The notes below the pieces were generated by a model. The model made no database searches and had not been told where the DNA came from. It worked only from the letters and a program-made list of their open reading frames with translations. A DNA stretch of 64,000 nucleotides from Branchinecta lynchi (taxonomy: Eukaryota > Arthropoda > Branchiopoda > Anostraca > Branchinectidae): assembly GCA_023053575.1 (NCBI GenBank), contig JAKZAP010000014.1:18254938-18318937 (forward strand), read 5' to 3'. Numbering within the stretch: position 1 is the first letter of the stretch; the number at the start of each line of letters is the position of its first letter. The translations under genes and the position numbers were made by a program. Positions 24,945 through 37,680 of the stretch are shown piece by piece.

Positions 24945-27900
24945 TGTGTTGCGAGAGCAACACTTTGGTTTTGTCCTCGTTTTTTTTTTTTTTTTTTTTT
25001 TTTTCTCCTATGACTCCGATTTCGTTTTATTCCTGGTAACTGAGAAGGGTCTAACCTGTGCGGTTTTTACGGAAAGTGCGGACCTTAGGCCGGATTGACG
25101 AATATGACATTACATTTTGGAAAGCTCCGTAGAACTCTTGCCTGGGGCCAATAAGGATGGTTTTTGCTTGTCCTCGAGCCAGAGCCTACGGTTTGCGAAG
25201 TGAAGTGGAGTTGTATAGCCTATGTCAGAGAGGACTATCTGAAGTTGTGTAGCGAACCTTTCGTTTCATCAAAAGATGTTTCTGCTTTCGAGTGGAAAGC
25301 TCCGTTCTAGCACGCAAGCAGGCAGGCACCAGTTTCAAATTGAAGATGGACTAAAATCTATAAGTGTTAAATATATGCGGCAGTTAGCCCCACAGCCAAC
25401 ATATCTTCTTTGAGTGATAAATAGAAAAATCTACAGAGACAAAAAAGTGGCTTTTTCCCACGGGTCCGAAAGTGCTGTCATCTATTGTTTCTGTCCATGT
25501 CTGCGACGATTTCAGCTGAGTTTATAATTTTTTTTTTTTGCACTTTGGTTTGTGGTAGAGTAACGGTATCAGATGAGCCTCTTAAACTTTAAAAGTTCTC
25601 TCATTGCTAAAGAAACTAGAGCTTATCCTTTGCTCCTTTCTAAGTCGTGACGTTAGAAAGTTGGCCTACGGCAAAAAAGTCAACTTTTGAACTTAGACAG
25701 GTAGAATTTTTTTTTCGACGGCAATCGATAGCCATTTATGAGCTGATCAAAGTATATGTCATCCATTTTTTGGTACAAAAATTCCTTCATGAGATACACC
25801 AGTTTGAAAATTTCAAAGGGGTTGACAACTTCATAGTAAGGTACATTGAAACCAAAAATAGGCGATACCAGTTATGATACATATAGGGGACTTTTAAGCA
25901 ACAGTCGACTGTTAGCCCATAATCATCTTCGGTAATGAGGGGTTTGCAGCTTTTGCTAGTTGGTATACCTGTTATTTGTTTCCGGTGTATTCGATGGTAA
26001 GAACAATTTGGTTCCCAATGGTAAGATATGCAAGGGACTTGTAAGTAATAATCGGCTGTTATGCTACAATCATCTTCTGCGATGATGGGTTTGCAGCTTT
26101 TGCTAGCTGATGTACCCATTATTTGTTTCCGGTTAACTTAATGTTTATCACGGGAGAGGGACTTGTAAGTAGGAATCGGTTCACGAGGGGCTAGGAATTT
26201 TTGCAAATGGGTGCACATTGTATTCGATTTCTATAAATCTGACGGTAAGAAAGTTTGTGTCGATGGTCTATCAATGTAACCGAGGATTAACTGTTTACAC
26301 AACGGATACAAACGAAAATGTAAAGCAATGAGGTAGTTTCATAATAATTAATAGTGTCATCTATGGTATTTTAATCCTGAAAAGTTACGGATAGCTTTCT
26401 ATTACCAACTAGATTATATAAGATATTGTTCCAAGTTTTCATCCGTCACGATGTCTACGATTGAAAAGGATAAAGTACAACTGATTGCAAAGTTAATTTA
26501 GTCCCTTCTTCCTATATTATTTTGTTGTTGTTTTTACTACGCTGAAGAATACCTTTTGATCATATGATAAATTTTTTTAGAACATCCCGTTTAAAAAGCT
26601 TATGCTATATTCATCTACAGCGATGAGGGGCTTGCAACTTTTGATAGCTGGTATATCCATTATTTGTTTCCGGTGAATTTGATGTCAATCACGGGAGACG
26701 GACTTGTAAGTAAGAATCGGTTCACGAGGGGCTAGAAATTTTTGAAAATTGGTGCACATTGTATTCGATTTCTGTAAATATGACAGTAAGAAAGTTTGTA
26801 TCGATGGTCTATCGCTATAACCTAGGATTAACTGTTTACGCAACGGGTACAAACGATACGGTAATGTAAAACAATAAGGTAATTTTGTAATAATTAATAG
26901 TGTCATCTATGGTATTTTAATCCTGAAAAGTTACGGATAGCTTTATAATATCAACTAGATTATATAAGATATTATTCCAAGTTTTCATCCGTCACGATAT
27001 CTACGATTGAAAAGGATAAAGTTCAACTTTGACGGCAATCGATAGCCGCTGATGAGCTGATCAAAGTATATGACATCCATTTTTTGGTAAAAAAAATTCC
27101 TTTATGAGATACACCAGTTTGAAAGTTTCAAGGGGTTGACCACTTCAGTAGTAAGGTACACACTGAAACCAAAAATAGGCGATACCAGTTGTGAGACATT
27201 TAGGGGACTTGTACGCGACAGGCGACTGTTAGCTTATAATCATCTTCGGCAATGAGGGGTTTGCAGCTCTCGCTAGTTGGCGTACCTGTCATTTGATGAA
27301 CAATTTGGTTCCCAAATGTAAAATATGCAAGGGACTTGTAAGTAATAATCGGCGGTTATGCTACACAAATCTTCAGCAATGAGGGGTTTGCAACTTTTGC
27401 TAGTCGGTGTACCCATTATTTTTATCCGGTGAACTTGATGTCTATCACGGGAAAGGGACTTGTCAGTAAAATCGGTGCACGAGGGGCTAGAAATTTGTGC
27501 GAATTGTTGCACATTGTATTCGATTTATATAAATCTGACGGTAAGAAAGTTTGTATCGTTGGTCTATCGCTGTAACCTAGGATTTACTGTTAACGCAACG
27601 GGTACAAACGATACTGTAATGTAAAACAAGGTAGTTTCGTAATAATGAATAGTGTCATCTATGGTATTTTAATCATAAAAAGTTACGGATAGCTTTATAA
27701 TACCAACCAGATTATATAGGATATTATTCCAAGTTTTCATCCGTCACGATGTCTACGATTGAAAAGGATAAAGTCCAACTGACTGCAAAGTCAATTTAGT
27801 CCCTTTTTCCGATATGCTTTTGTTGTGGTTAGGGCAATCGATAGCCCTTGAAGAGCTGATCAAAATATATGCCATCCATTTTTTTGAACAAAAATCCTTC

Positions 27901-28766
27901 ATGAGATAAACCAGTTTGAAAGTTTCAAGGGGTTGACAACTTCAGGAGTAAGGTACACACTGAAACCAAAAATAGGCGATACCAGTTGTGAGACATGTAA
28001 GGGACTTGTAAGCAACAGTCGACTGTAAGCAACAGTCGACTGTTAGCTCATAATCATCTTCGGCAACGAGGAGTTTGCAGCTTTTGCTAGTTGGTATACC
28101 TGTTATTTGTCTCAGGTGTATTCGATGGTAAGAACAATTTTGTTCCCAATTGTAAGACATGCATGGGACTTGTAAGTAATAATCGGCTTTTATGCTATAA
28201 TCATCTTCAGCGATGAGGGGTTTGCAACTTTTGATAGCTGGCGTATCCATTATTTGTTTCCGGTGAATTTGATGTCAATCACGGGAGACGGACTTGTAAG
28301 TAAGATCGGTTCACGAGGGGCTAGAAATTTTTGAAAATTGGTGCACATTGTATTCGATTTCTGTAAATATGACAGTAAGAAAGTTTGTATCGATGGTCTA
28401 TCGCTATAACCTAGGATCAACTGTTTACGCAACGGGTACAAACGATACGGTAAGGTAAAACAATAAGGTAGTTTTGTAATAATTAATAGTTTCATCTATG
28501 GAATTTTAATCCTGAAACGTTACGGATAGCCTTCTTCCGATATTGTTTTGTTGTTGGTTTTACAACGCTAAAGAACAGCTTTTGATTATGTGATTATTCT
28601 TTTTAGAACATACCGTTTTAAAAGCTTCGATAAGTTGACAATTTCAGCATTTAACCGACAGCGAAGAAACAAAACCAAAGTGTTGCTCTCGCAACACTTT
28701 AGCCGGCGAAGCCGGACAAAGGTTGCCGCAACACTTCACGTTGCTCGGGCAACGTAGGTCTAGTTG
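24945..28766. mobile_element. Composite repeat element J, copy 2
   Basis: Same orientation and structure as copy 1, offset by about 4037 bp at the left end and 4052 bp at the right end. By eye the two differ at roughly a few positions per hundred, with small indels (for example the loss of four bases near 25385 and an extra stretch near 27350). The internal units start at about 25716, 27032 and 27833. The ends read ctagttgtgttgcgagag and ggtctagttgttt. The close match points to a recent duplication or repeated insertion. Confidence 0.75.
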
Positions 28767-30059
28767 TTTCATTGTTTCAAATGTTTATAGTTTTAACTTG
28801 AAAATATAAGACGAAAAATACAAGGGATTTGATATGGCTTAACTCTCTGGATTTCTAACTGAAGCTCTTGGATGACTTATTTTGATTGATACTGTGTTAG
28901 AAAGAAAGCACAAGTTTCGTGTTTTTAGGCTACGATGTTTATTGTAAACAGTGTGACCCGAATGCGCCGACTAAGCTACCGATTACTTTTGGTGTATTGC
29001 ATACGCAAACACTCCAGTGTCATTTCCGCCTGCGTCCCCCTTTTCTCCCACAGACAAGTTCCGGCTAGAATTGCCGTCTAATTACGCTGGGAATATCAGG
29101 CTATTTCAGCTGATTCCGGCCGCTTGGGAAAATTGGTTGCCAAGCAACGAACTGGACAACTCAAATGTCTGTTTCAAGATTTGTTTTGCAGTGATTTCCT
29201 ATCGTGGCCTAGAATCCTGTCGTAATGAAATGGGCTCTAGGCTACAGTAAAAGAAAGTCCAAGTTTCTTTCAGTTGTTAAATGACCCATCGTTTCTCTGA
29301 CACTAATTCACAGTAAACATAAACGTATTCATAAATAAGAATAGGGTACTGTATACGAAACTGTTTTAAGCGGACGAAAAAAATGGTCTTTCTACCACAC
29401 ACACAATGATAGCAGTCCCTACTGCCACTATGAATGTTCAAAAACACAAAAACACCGTCAGACAATGAGCAAATAAAAAAATTCTTAGGTTTGAAATAGT
29501 CCGGTCTGGACTAAATCTCAGTCGATTATCCGGGTAGCCGTTATAGCACGTATGGAGCCAAGGATCAAAATAATAATGTCCATCTAATTCTCCAACTGCT
29601 TATTACAAATACAAATAAATTATAAAACCAAGACCAGTGTGACAACCTGAAGACATAACAGAAAAATCAGTCAAGTTTTATAACTTCTTTGCTAATCAAA
29701 CGTGGAAAATTTCGTCATCTGGAAAAGAAGACGTTCTGTGTGGGTTTTTGCTCGTGCCAAAACAGCAATCAAGTTCAAATCTAAATAAACTGGTGGCTTC
29801 CCATCAGTAAGGGAAGGTAAATATAATGTTTGGATTAGGTCTTTAATCTGTTAAAACTGGTGGAACGCACATCGGAATAAAGTAAAGCGAAAAGAAACAA
29901 CTGATTTAAAATAAAAACTCAGCAAATATAAGATGAAAAAACGCGACCCGTTCTTGAATTCATTGACATTAAAGAACACTGAGAAGAGAAACACTGGACC
30001 CTCCGTGCAGTTCCAGGAATTGGGCCTTTTTGTGGAAACAATAGTTTTATGCTGGCGAC

Positions 30060-30530
30060 GTCAGCCATTTGTTTAAAAATAATCCAGCGACTGATAACCC
30101 TTTGTCAGCGAAAGTAGAGGCTGCGGTGCGCGAAATTGAAATTTTACGGGATCCTGGAAAGGTCTCGGGAGCACGGTGGGAGTGCTTGTTTCACGCATTG
30201 GATGTCCAGCTCCTACCTGACCCGTACATGGTCCGTCAGTTATCTGAATGATATGCTACCTAAAGATAGACAGTTTTCAGTTGTCGACCTCGACTTGTTT
30301 CTTCTGAGTTTGAGAAAATGTTTCATGCTTACTGCATCGAAATTAAATGGATATTATAGGTGTCCCCGCATTTTTGTTTGTCCCGGGGACTCACTCCCCG
30401 TATTCTTGCGAGTCTCCATGGACGAGGAATGGTCCGATTACCATCACCGTCATCAAAAAGGATTCCCTTTCAGATTAGGAGGGGAATCAATTTTTCCTGG
30501 TTTGGTGCAGTATAAAATTAATTAAAAACA
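30060..30530 (+). other. Unassigned open stretch
   Basis: Two overlapping + strand frames (60 and 129 codons, at 30069-30251 and 30136-30525) cover this segment. Neither shows a family motif that I recognise. They are in different frames, there is no clear splice structure, and the segment lies in the middle of an ARNT intron. It could be a fragment of a decayed element. Recorded because it is the longest open frame in this part of the intron that is not inside an identified repeat. Confidence 0.2.
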
Positions 30531-30739
30531 ATCAGAATAAACAAAACAAAAATAAAGTAGATCTAGACTAATTTTGTCAACTGCATATTTTATTTTCGAA
30601 CAAATTCCATTTTGGAAGCATTCCCCATGTTTTCGCTGTTTCTGTACACGGACTCCGTGTGGCCGTCTCGCCGTTCCCTTCGATTCCCCGAGGAGTCCTC
30701 GGATGACGATGAATCGCTAGAATGAAGCACAGTTGGAGT

Positions 30740-31240
30740 AATCGTTTAAAGCACAACTCTTAATAGAAATGATCTTTTGCCTTTGAAAGGGATCAGAAAA
30801 AAAGTATTTCAAAAATATCATTATTTTCCACCTGAAATTAGCGATTTCTTGTTAGCGCTTGTTGATACTAGCCAGCCTTCCTGCTCTCCGACGCGGCGGG
30901 TGGGAGCAAAACCTTTGAAAACTGAATGCGCCGCGGTTAAAAAGTTGGAAAACTAAGTAAATAAAAGAAGTAAAAAAAACAGAAGATTCTCATATCCTTA
31001 TGTTTGAAAGAGTTGTCAGCGGACATTAAAGGCTCCGGCAATCTTTGCTTTGTGTGACGGGCCAAACTCGGCATGGTCGAAAAAGCGCTAAAATCTTAGG
31101 CAAAGAAGGAAACAATGGAGAAAGGTGGAGATTTTAGAGGCTTATAAAATATGCAAGGGAGCTAGGTATAGCCTACTACAAAAGGCAGAATAAGCAAGAG
31201 GAACGTGGTCAAATACGAATGTGGGGATTAATTTTGGTTA
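30740..31240. repeat. Dispersed repeat K copy 2
   Basis: Matches the sequence at 11300-11850: tagaaatgatcttttgcctt, agccttcctgctctccgacg, cggcgggtggg, tttgaaaact, aataaaagaagtaa and a later aaaggtggagatttt. The two copies diverge by substitutions and indels. No ends or coding motif were recognised. Confidence 0.6.
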
Positions 31241-31904
31241 GATTGTTAGCTCCACTGTGCTTCATTCCCGTATATCATTTCCATGGCTTGATTTTTATTG
31301 GGCTGAAAGCATTCAGTTATTAGGAAAATAGAGGCGAAACCAAGTCGAATACGTTAGCCGTAAATTCTCGAGATCTCGGACGTGCTTGTTCCTGGAATCC
31401 CTACTGAATTCCGAAAATGCCCTGGAAGTAAATATTTAGGTAGAAAATTATATAGGATAACAGGCAATAGGAAATGATATAGGGCCTGGAAATGCCTTAT
31501 ATCAAGTAACAAGATATGTTTTTATGACGGTAGCCAAGAAATGAAAAAGTAAATAAAACAAAAAAATTCTTTATAAGTTCATGGGTTCATATAGCTCACA
31601 AGTTCATTGAAACTGCTCGTCGCTTATATGGTTAATTTATTTTGTTTATATTCGCCATTAACAGGCCACGGGGAATTTTCGGGGTTATTATTTTTTTGCT
31701 CATTTTTTTTACATTTAGTAAAACAGAATGCGTTGCTATTCCAAAAAGAAATAGATAACCGTGATTTACAGGGATTTTCTTCATCAGCTAGCTATCCATT
31801 TAAGATGATCAAGAAAAAAACCCGAAAATCACGGTTTTCTATTACTTTTGCAGTGAATGGTCAGCTTGGCTTCAAACTTTGTATTTGTTTCTGTTTCTAC
31901 ATCT

Positions 31905-32042
31905 AGTAACGTTATGAGTGCTATTCGGCCTAAAGCACTCATTTTAGTATATTGTGGGCCGAATAGCACTGATTTTAGTGGAGGCCCAATAACACTCATT
32001 TTAGTATGCTTTAGTCCGAATAGCACTCTTTTTAACGTTACT
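31905..32042. mobile_element. Short foldback element L
   Basis: 138 bp with ends AGTAACGTTA and TAACGTTACT. The next blocks are also inverted (gagtgctattcggcctaaag against ctttagtccgaatagcactc). The middle repeats cactcattttagtat. Only one copy was seen in the window. Confidence 0.7.
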
Positions 32043-32239
32043 TATTCCCAACTTCATTCTTCCCAAATCTAGAACTAAGTATTTGCTTGGCTCGTCCTTG
32101 CAATTACCACAAGGACCTGTCTTACCTATACTTCTGCTTTTTTACGTCCCTCATCGTTCATTCAGTTCTGATTGTCATCAATTATCAAATTCCCATGTCT
32201 TTTTTATCCACTCTGATGCTGATTTTTTTTTCATTTCCT

Positions 32240-32800
32240 GTTTGGCTCTTTTCGAGTAGGATCGGGCTCCGTTCATTTCTTCATGCACCTCATTGGTCAG
32301 AAATACCGGATATCGAAGTTTTGGTTAGCCAATGATGGGTATACCTTTGAATTAGTAAAGTTTCTCTGACCATCTTTCCGTTTGTTAGCACGGTAACTCT
32401 TTCCGTGTTTAACTCTTTTCGAGTTGGATAGGGCTCCGCTCGTTTCTTCCATGCACCTCATTGGTTAGAAACACCGGTTATCTAAGTTTTGGTTAGTTGG
32501 GATACCTTTGAATTAGTTAAGTTTGTCCGACCATCTTTCCGTTGTTTAGCACGGTAACTCGTGTTTGGCTCTTCTGGAGTTAGATTGGGCTCCGCTCATA
32601 GCATCCCTGCACCTCATTGGTCACAAATACCGGTTACCCAAGGTTTGATTACCCAGAAACCAAGCTCAGTGATGGGGAGACGTATCTTTTTGGGATCCCA
32701 AAACGTAGGTGATGAGATACATTTGAATTAGTAAAGTTTTATACCCCACCATCTTTCCGTCTGTTAGCATGATAACGCTCGAGGAAGGTAGCCTATCTAT
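32240..32800. repeat. Tandem array, about three units of 155-170 bp
   Basis: Each unit contains ctcttttcgagt, ggatcgggctccg, cacctcattggtcagaaata, ccggttatc, tttgaattagtaaagttt and ccatctttccgt-gttagcac. Units begin near 32248, 32414 and 32570. The last runs into a segment with ttttgggatcccaaaacgta, the border motif of family I, so the array is probably related to I elements. A single degenerate unit occurs at 44425-44480. Confidence 0.65.
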
Positions 32801-33759
32801 GTTGCTTTTTCTGTCGTACTTTTGTTAATGTGAGAATTTTCCAGCTTGCCATGTCTAAACTGTTCGACTGTGATCATGCCTTTCACTTGTTCAGCCAAAT
32901 TAACCTGTGAACACCTCAAGTTTGTTTGCGTATGCAGATGCACGGTAGCCATTGTCTTACATGACTTGCATTTGCAATGGATATATTGAGGCTTAAGCCT
33001 TTGTTTTCCTGATGAATCCGGACAGCTGTCTCCGGAAGAATAAGTTTTATTTTTGGGCGTCTTCTTGTTAAGAAATTGTCGTTCTTTGCTGCATCATTTG
33101 CCCACAAATTTCCTCATTACTACGTTGTAGCAAGACCACATATTATTCGCAAGGGCACTCCACGTCCTATTCGTTAATAATGCGGTATCTGCTTATATTA
33201 AGCTTCGCGTATGGCCAGGTATGTCAATCAGTCAATGATTTGTGCTACCTTACCCATCTGAAAAATTGCACAAAGCTTGTCCATATGGGGTAATGGAAAA
33301 AAGGACAAAATGAAAGGACATAACTGAAAGGAATCCTTTTGGTCTTGTAGAATAATGCACCACTGACATTATTTTGTAGTAAAACCAATATGTTTTGTAC
33401 CTGCCCTGTAAATGCAACAGTTATTATTTCGGTAGAGTGTTCGTGTTGGACATTGCACGGTAATTTGTGCTCACGTTTGACCGCCGAACCTTTGGATCGC
33501 ACTCAGTTATATGTATTTAGTGCCGAAGCTACCCGTCATCTTCAACGGGGGAATTAATAGGCGTGATGGCCCCTAAAAAGTACGCTAGTGTAAGCTCCAT
33601 ATCTGATGTGTGAATGCAGTGAGCTAGGTGACCTGCGGGTTGAGATTTTTGGGAATATAACTACAATATATGACGAAGTATGGATGATGAGCGTTACTGG
33701 AAGTAAGTGTTTTCAAGATTTGAAGAGGCTGGTAAGGTTCCTAAAAATAGCTTTAGCCC

Positions 33760-33885
33760 ACAGAGAAAATTTCATTTAGTTTAGTTCTACTATTTCGTTC
33801 AAGCGTTCTCTTTTTTTTTTTGTAACTATTTTTGCCATGGCCTCAGGCTTTTTGTGCAATAAATTCTATTCTATTCTATTCTATG
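33760..33885 (+). repeat. Retrotransposon 3' tail with ATTCT repeat
   Basis: tttttgccatggcctcaggc, then tttttgtgcaataaa, then four tandem ttctattctattctattcta-type units. Same tail architecture as at 14130 (plus) and 14620 (minus): a CR1/L2-like 3' end with an AATAAA motif and a short tandem terminus. Only the tail remains. Confidence 0.55.
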
Positions 33886-34397
33886 AAGAACAAATAACAT
33901 GATGACACTTGCCCTTGGAAGGGACCATGAGCAAAAATCAATCTTTGGCAATCTAAGCATAAATCTGAAATACGAACAATCACACCCTTTAGATACACTC
34001 CTTCACTCCTACGTTTCTTTCTTTCTGGCTGGTTGGGAGGAACGGTTGGTTGGGGGTGGTAGGGAGGGATTGGTGGATGGGTGGTAGGAAGGGAGTAGGG
34101 GTGTTGGGAGGTATATGTTTATTTTGGAGGTGATAATGTGAAGGAGTTTGGTCTGTTTTTTTTTGGGGGGGGGGGTCTGTTCTTTTCTCTCTTTTTTCTT
34201 TTTTTTATTATGTTGTTTGTTGGTGTGTTTAGAAATTGGTTAACCTTTACTACTGCACGCCAGCAAAAACGTAGGTTTTTCCATTAGTGCAGTAGATGTA
34301 AATACAGAAGAGTTAAGCTGTGTTTATTAATAAAATAAGTATCCTATCCTAAGTATCCTATTCTGAATTAGTTTTTAGTTAGACCAGTAGTTAGTTG

Positions 34398-35275
34398 TTT
34401 TTGGGATCCCGAAACGGTAAGTGGAAGGATACCTATGACATCGCAAAGTCCGTCCGTCTGTGCGCACTATAACTCTCGAAGGGAATGAGATATTTTGGTG
34501 AAACTTGGTGTGAGGATTCTTTGGGTCAAGAGTAAGGTCGAGTTCGTAGATGGGCTCTGTAGCCCTACATTTAGGGGGGGGGGAAAGGGTTTCAAATAAA
34601 GGGGCTAAATCACCGGGAATCCGGTGAAAACCGGACACAAAATTTGTCGACCAGTTTTCGGCTATAGCTGTCCCTACCCCTTCATTCTCAAGCTAGTATA
34701 GCTCTGCGCGTGGATGCCTAAATTAATTATTTTATTCTGTGTGACGTCGGAGAGATCTAGTGTAATCGAAGGTCGAAGGGGTTAATGTATAATGTTCAAA
34801 CAAGGAAATACGTTGTTCAAGCGAGGATGTTGTTCAATGGGATTCACTGGTAAAGTACAGGTCAAGTTCGTAGATGGGTCCTTTAGTCCTTATCTTTAGA
34901 GGCAGAGGGGGGATTTCGAATTTGCGGTAAAAACATTTATGTTTTGTAAGCTAATAAGATATTCATTGAGGGGATAAGTAGGTCCGCTGAATCGATATTT
35001 GAACTTAATTTTCTTGCTAGACAAATGGTTCATCACGAATTCGGCTGAAAATTGAAATGTGGTTTAAGTTCAAAGTTTTTTCTGAAATCGATTAGAGATT
35101 CGGTATCGGGGCAAGGAGACATGCTGAATCCACTTTTGAACTTTATTTTAACAGTAAAGATATTCAAGGAATCTGACGAAGACTGAATGGCGAAAACATG
35201 ACCCAATTGTTTGAATCAAATGTTAGATTTTTGGGATCCCATCGAAACCTTTGGTCTTGTTTAAAGTTCGATATT
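34398..35275 (-). mobile_element. Element family I copy 1 (minus orientation)
   Basis: It begins tttttgggatcccgaaacgg and ends gatttttgggatcccatcg followed by aaacctttggtcttgtt. Internal marks shared with other copies, in inverse order, are cgaagggaatgagatatttt, ggtgaaacttggtgtgagga and gggctctgtagccctacat. Copies in plus orientation are at 41432 and 46270. Confidence 0.75.
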
Positions 35276-35334
35276 TTCTTTCTCTGCTCTCTGCCTGATT
35301 TGTGTTAACATTTGTATTGTGGAATTGGTGATTA

Positions 35335-35388
35335 TAATAAAATAACCTGAATTTACACATAATAAAATAACCTGAATTTACACATCCT
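35335..35388. repeat. Short tandem duplication (25 bp x 2)
   Basis: ataataaaataacctgaatt followed by tacac occurs twice in direct succession without a mismatch. Confidence 0.8.
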
Positions 35389-37524
35389 TACTTATGTCTT
35401 CACAGTTTATCCTGTATCGACCACTCAACCAAATAAATTTCATACGTGGGAGATCCCTGATCTGCTAGTGAGAGCGGGTTCAGCTTCATATGCCCGCCCA
35501 GATCCGGGATTCGATTTGTCCGAATTGCGGTTTCGATAGCATGCAGGAGCGTTTGAGGGCCCGTGGTTTTCAACTGTCAGCGGAGCTTTGTGAATGACAG
35601 CGTAATTGGCAATGCCGCTCATTATTACAAAGCGAAAATTATTCTCGTTATGCTACACGAACAGAGAGATTCGCACTCTCAGAAGATCAGACGGGCCAAA
35701 AATTGGTCCAGTATGTGGACGAGATATGACCCGCCAACGAAGGTTGAGCAAATTTAGGGCAAAAAAGAAGAAAAACACAGTAGAAGAAATAAATACAAAA
35801 AATAACATCTATCCTTAAATTATATTAAGTAATTTTTCAGTCGTGATCAGTATTTGGCTTATGTTTTGCTGTAGTGGTTCACTGATCTGATAACGACTGG
35901 ACATGTTTGGATTCGATTTCTGGTCTGCTGGAACGCGAAATATGTATTTAGCAAAGTGGGAAAAGGTGTAGCCATGACGAAGCCATGTGTTTGGCACTAG
36001 CTGCCAATAGGCTACCACTTGCGCCAGTCAGGGATCTGAAACAGTTCATAGACAGTCGGGGTGTGGCTGTATGCTTTAGGTACAGTTGTTGCCTACCGTA
36101 ATACCAGTACCCTCATCCCAGAAGCAGCGTTTGAAAACAAAGCCCCACCCCTGTTTGGAATCTCTATGGAATCATCACGACAGACATCACCACCGCCCCC
36201 CCCCCCCCTCCACCTTCCCGTTCATGGGTAACTGGGCCCAGATTTCCCATGAGTTAATTACATGTCTTGAGTTTAACTCTTGTATACTTTTGGATATATG
36301 TATATAGATGCGGATTTTGGTGCGACAGCAACAAATAAGGTACTTCAGTCCTTAATGATCCGATGGAAACTGAACGGTTTTGTCATATGATTGATGATAT
36401 GCCGTTCTTAATGAAGTTGTGACAAAGGGGGGCAATATAACGATTTGGGTTTATTGCACTTGCTATTACCTTACCAATGGAAAAAGAGGTTTAAAGGGTC
36501 GGACTGGCTAGCAAGACATTCAGTGTTAAGACTGAGACCGTTCTTACAAGATATTGAAATCTTCTTTGGATTTCTAAATGCGGTTTGTTTACATTAAAAG
36601 CTTTTAAACTGGGATGATTTCAAACTAGGTTGTTTCAATATCTTTTTGGTTGTTGGGGATGTGAAAGGTCTTTATTGTAACGCTGTTTATTTACAAGATG
36701 GGATAAACATTTTACTTTCACACTCGAGCCTTAACGCTTGCGCACTTGTTTTTCAAAATCCCATGTATATTTTGATTGAAACAAATGTAATACTATCTTT
36801 ACTTTCATTATTTGATACTTTCTATAAAATTTTCTGTATCCTAAATGTAAAATTTTCTTTTTCTCTCAGTGCACTGTTTCTTTTTTTCTGTTTCCTTGCA
36901 TAATACAAATTCATTATCATCATTTCATGCGAAGGTCACTGTTCTGTAGGCTCGCTTGCCCCTCTCGGCAGCCCATAATATGTAAAGCTCTGTGGGTTTA
37001 GTATGTAAATGCTGGGATTTTATGCGGCAAAAATTGCTGCTTCCTGCAATACCCAGACAGAAACATCCAAGAATAATTGCCTCTTGACTAATAAAAATCA
37101 TAAAGTCAGTGATGAGAGCAGTCGCCTTTTTATTACTTTTATTGCGATGAGGGTGTCATTATCGCCCGATCCGTTGTTTATCGGTACTTAGTTCGTTATC
37201 ACGTGCGAGTTAGTTACCATGGTCATGGGAAGTTAATGCCAGGGTTGCTAGTTGTAAGGAACCCTTGTAGTATATGTAACAGTTGTGCCTGTTAACGTGT
37301 AATTCACGAATATAGGTGTGTTTAACTCGATTACAAACCAACACAGTTTGACGTATCTTCATTTCTTATTTATCAACCACTTAACTTCACCCATTCTTTC
37401 CAAACAAAACTAATTTGTCGTGCCTAATCATCGTTAATTCTTTCCATCTGTTTTTTCAAAACCAAGTTTTCTTTAAATGACAATATTTTAGTGATGAACA
37501 TTCTTTGAGGCCAAACTAGCTGCG

Positions 37525-37680
37525 AATCATAGTTGATAGTCACAAACAGATACGTCAGCTGAACTTTAATAGAGCATGTATTTCGGCCCGTCTTGGCAAC
37601 GGGGATCTCTAGACTCGAGCTGGGAAGTCAACTTCAATTTAGTATTTTACTTCTTAGCTTCAACGACTTGAGCGTGAAGA
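37525..37680. mobile_element. Family B relic
   Basis: Contains gaatcatagttgatagtcac, gatacgtcagctgaacttt, gagcatgtatttcggcccgt and cttggcaacgggg, diverged matches to the left half of family B (compare 51325 and 51640). The right half is missing or too decayed to see. Confidence 0.6.

Noticed and set aside
20908..28766. J elements as complete autonomous transposons.
   Set aside because: No transposase, integrase or reverse transcriptase motif could be seen in any frame; described as composite repeats only.
35430..36045. Possible tRNA-like boxes (gctagtgagagcggg, gggattcgattt; ggcgcaagtggtagcc on the minus strand).
   Set aside because: Box spacing and stems do not fit a tRNA; too weak to call even as SINE heads.
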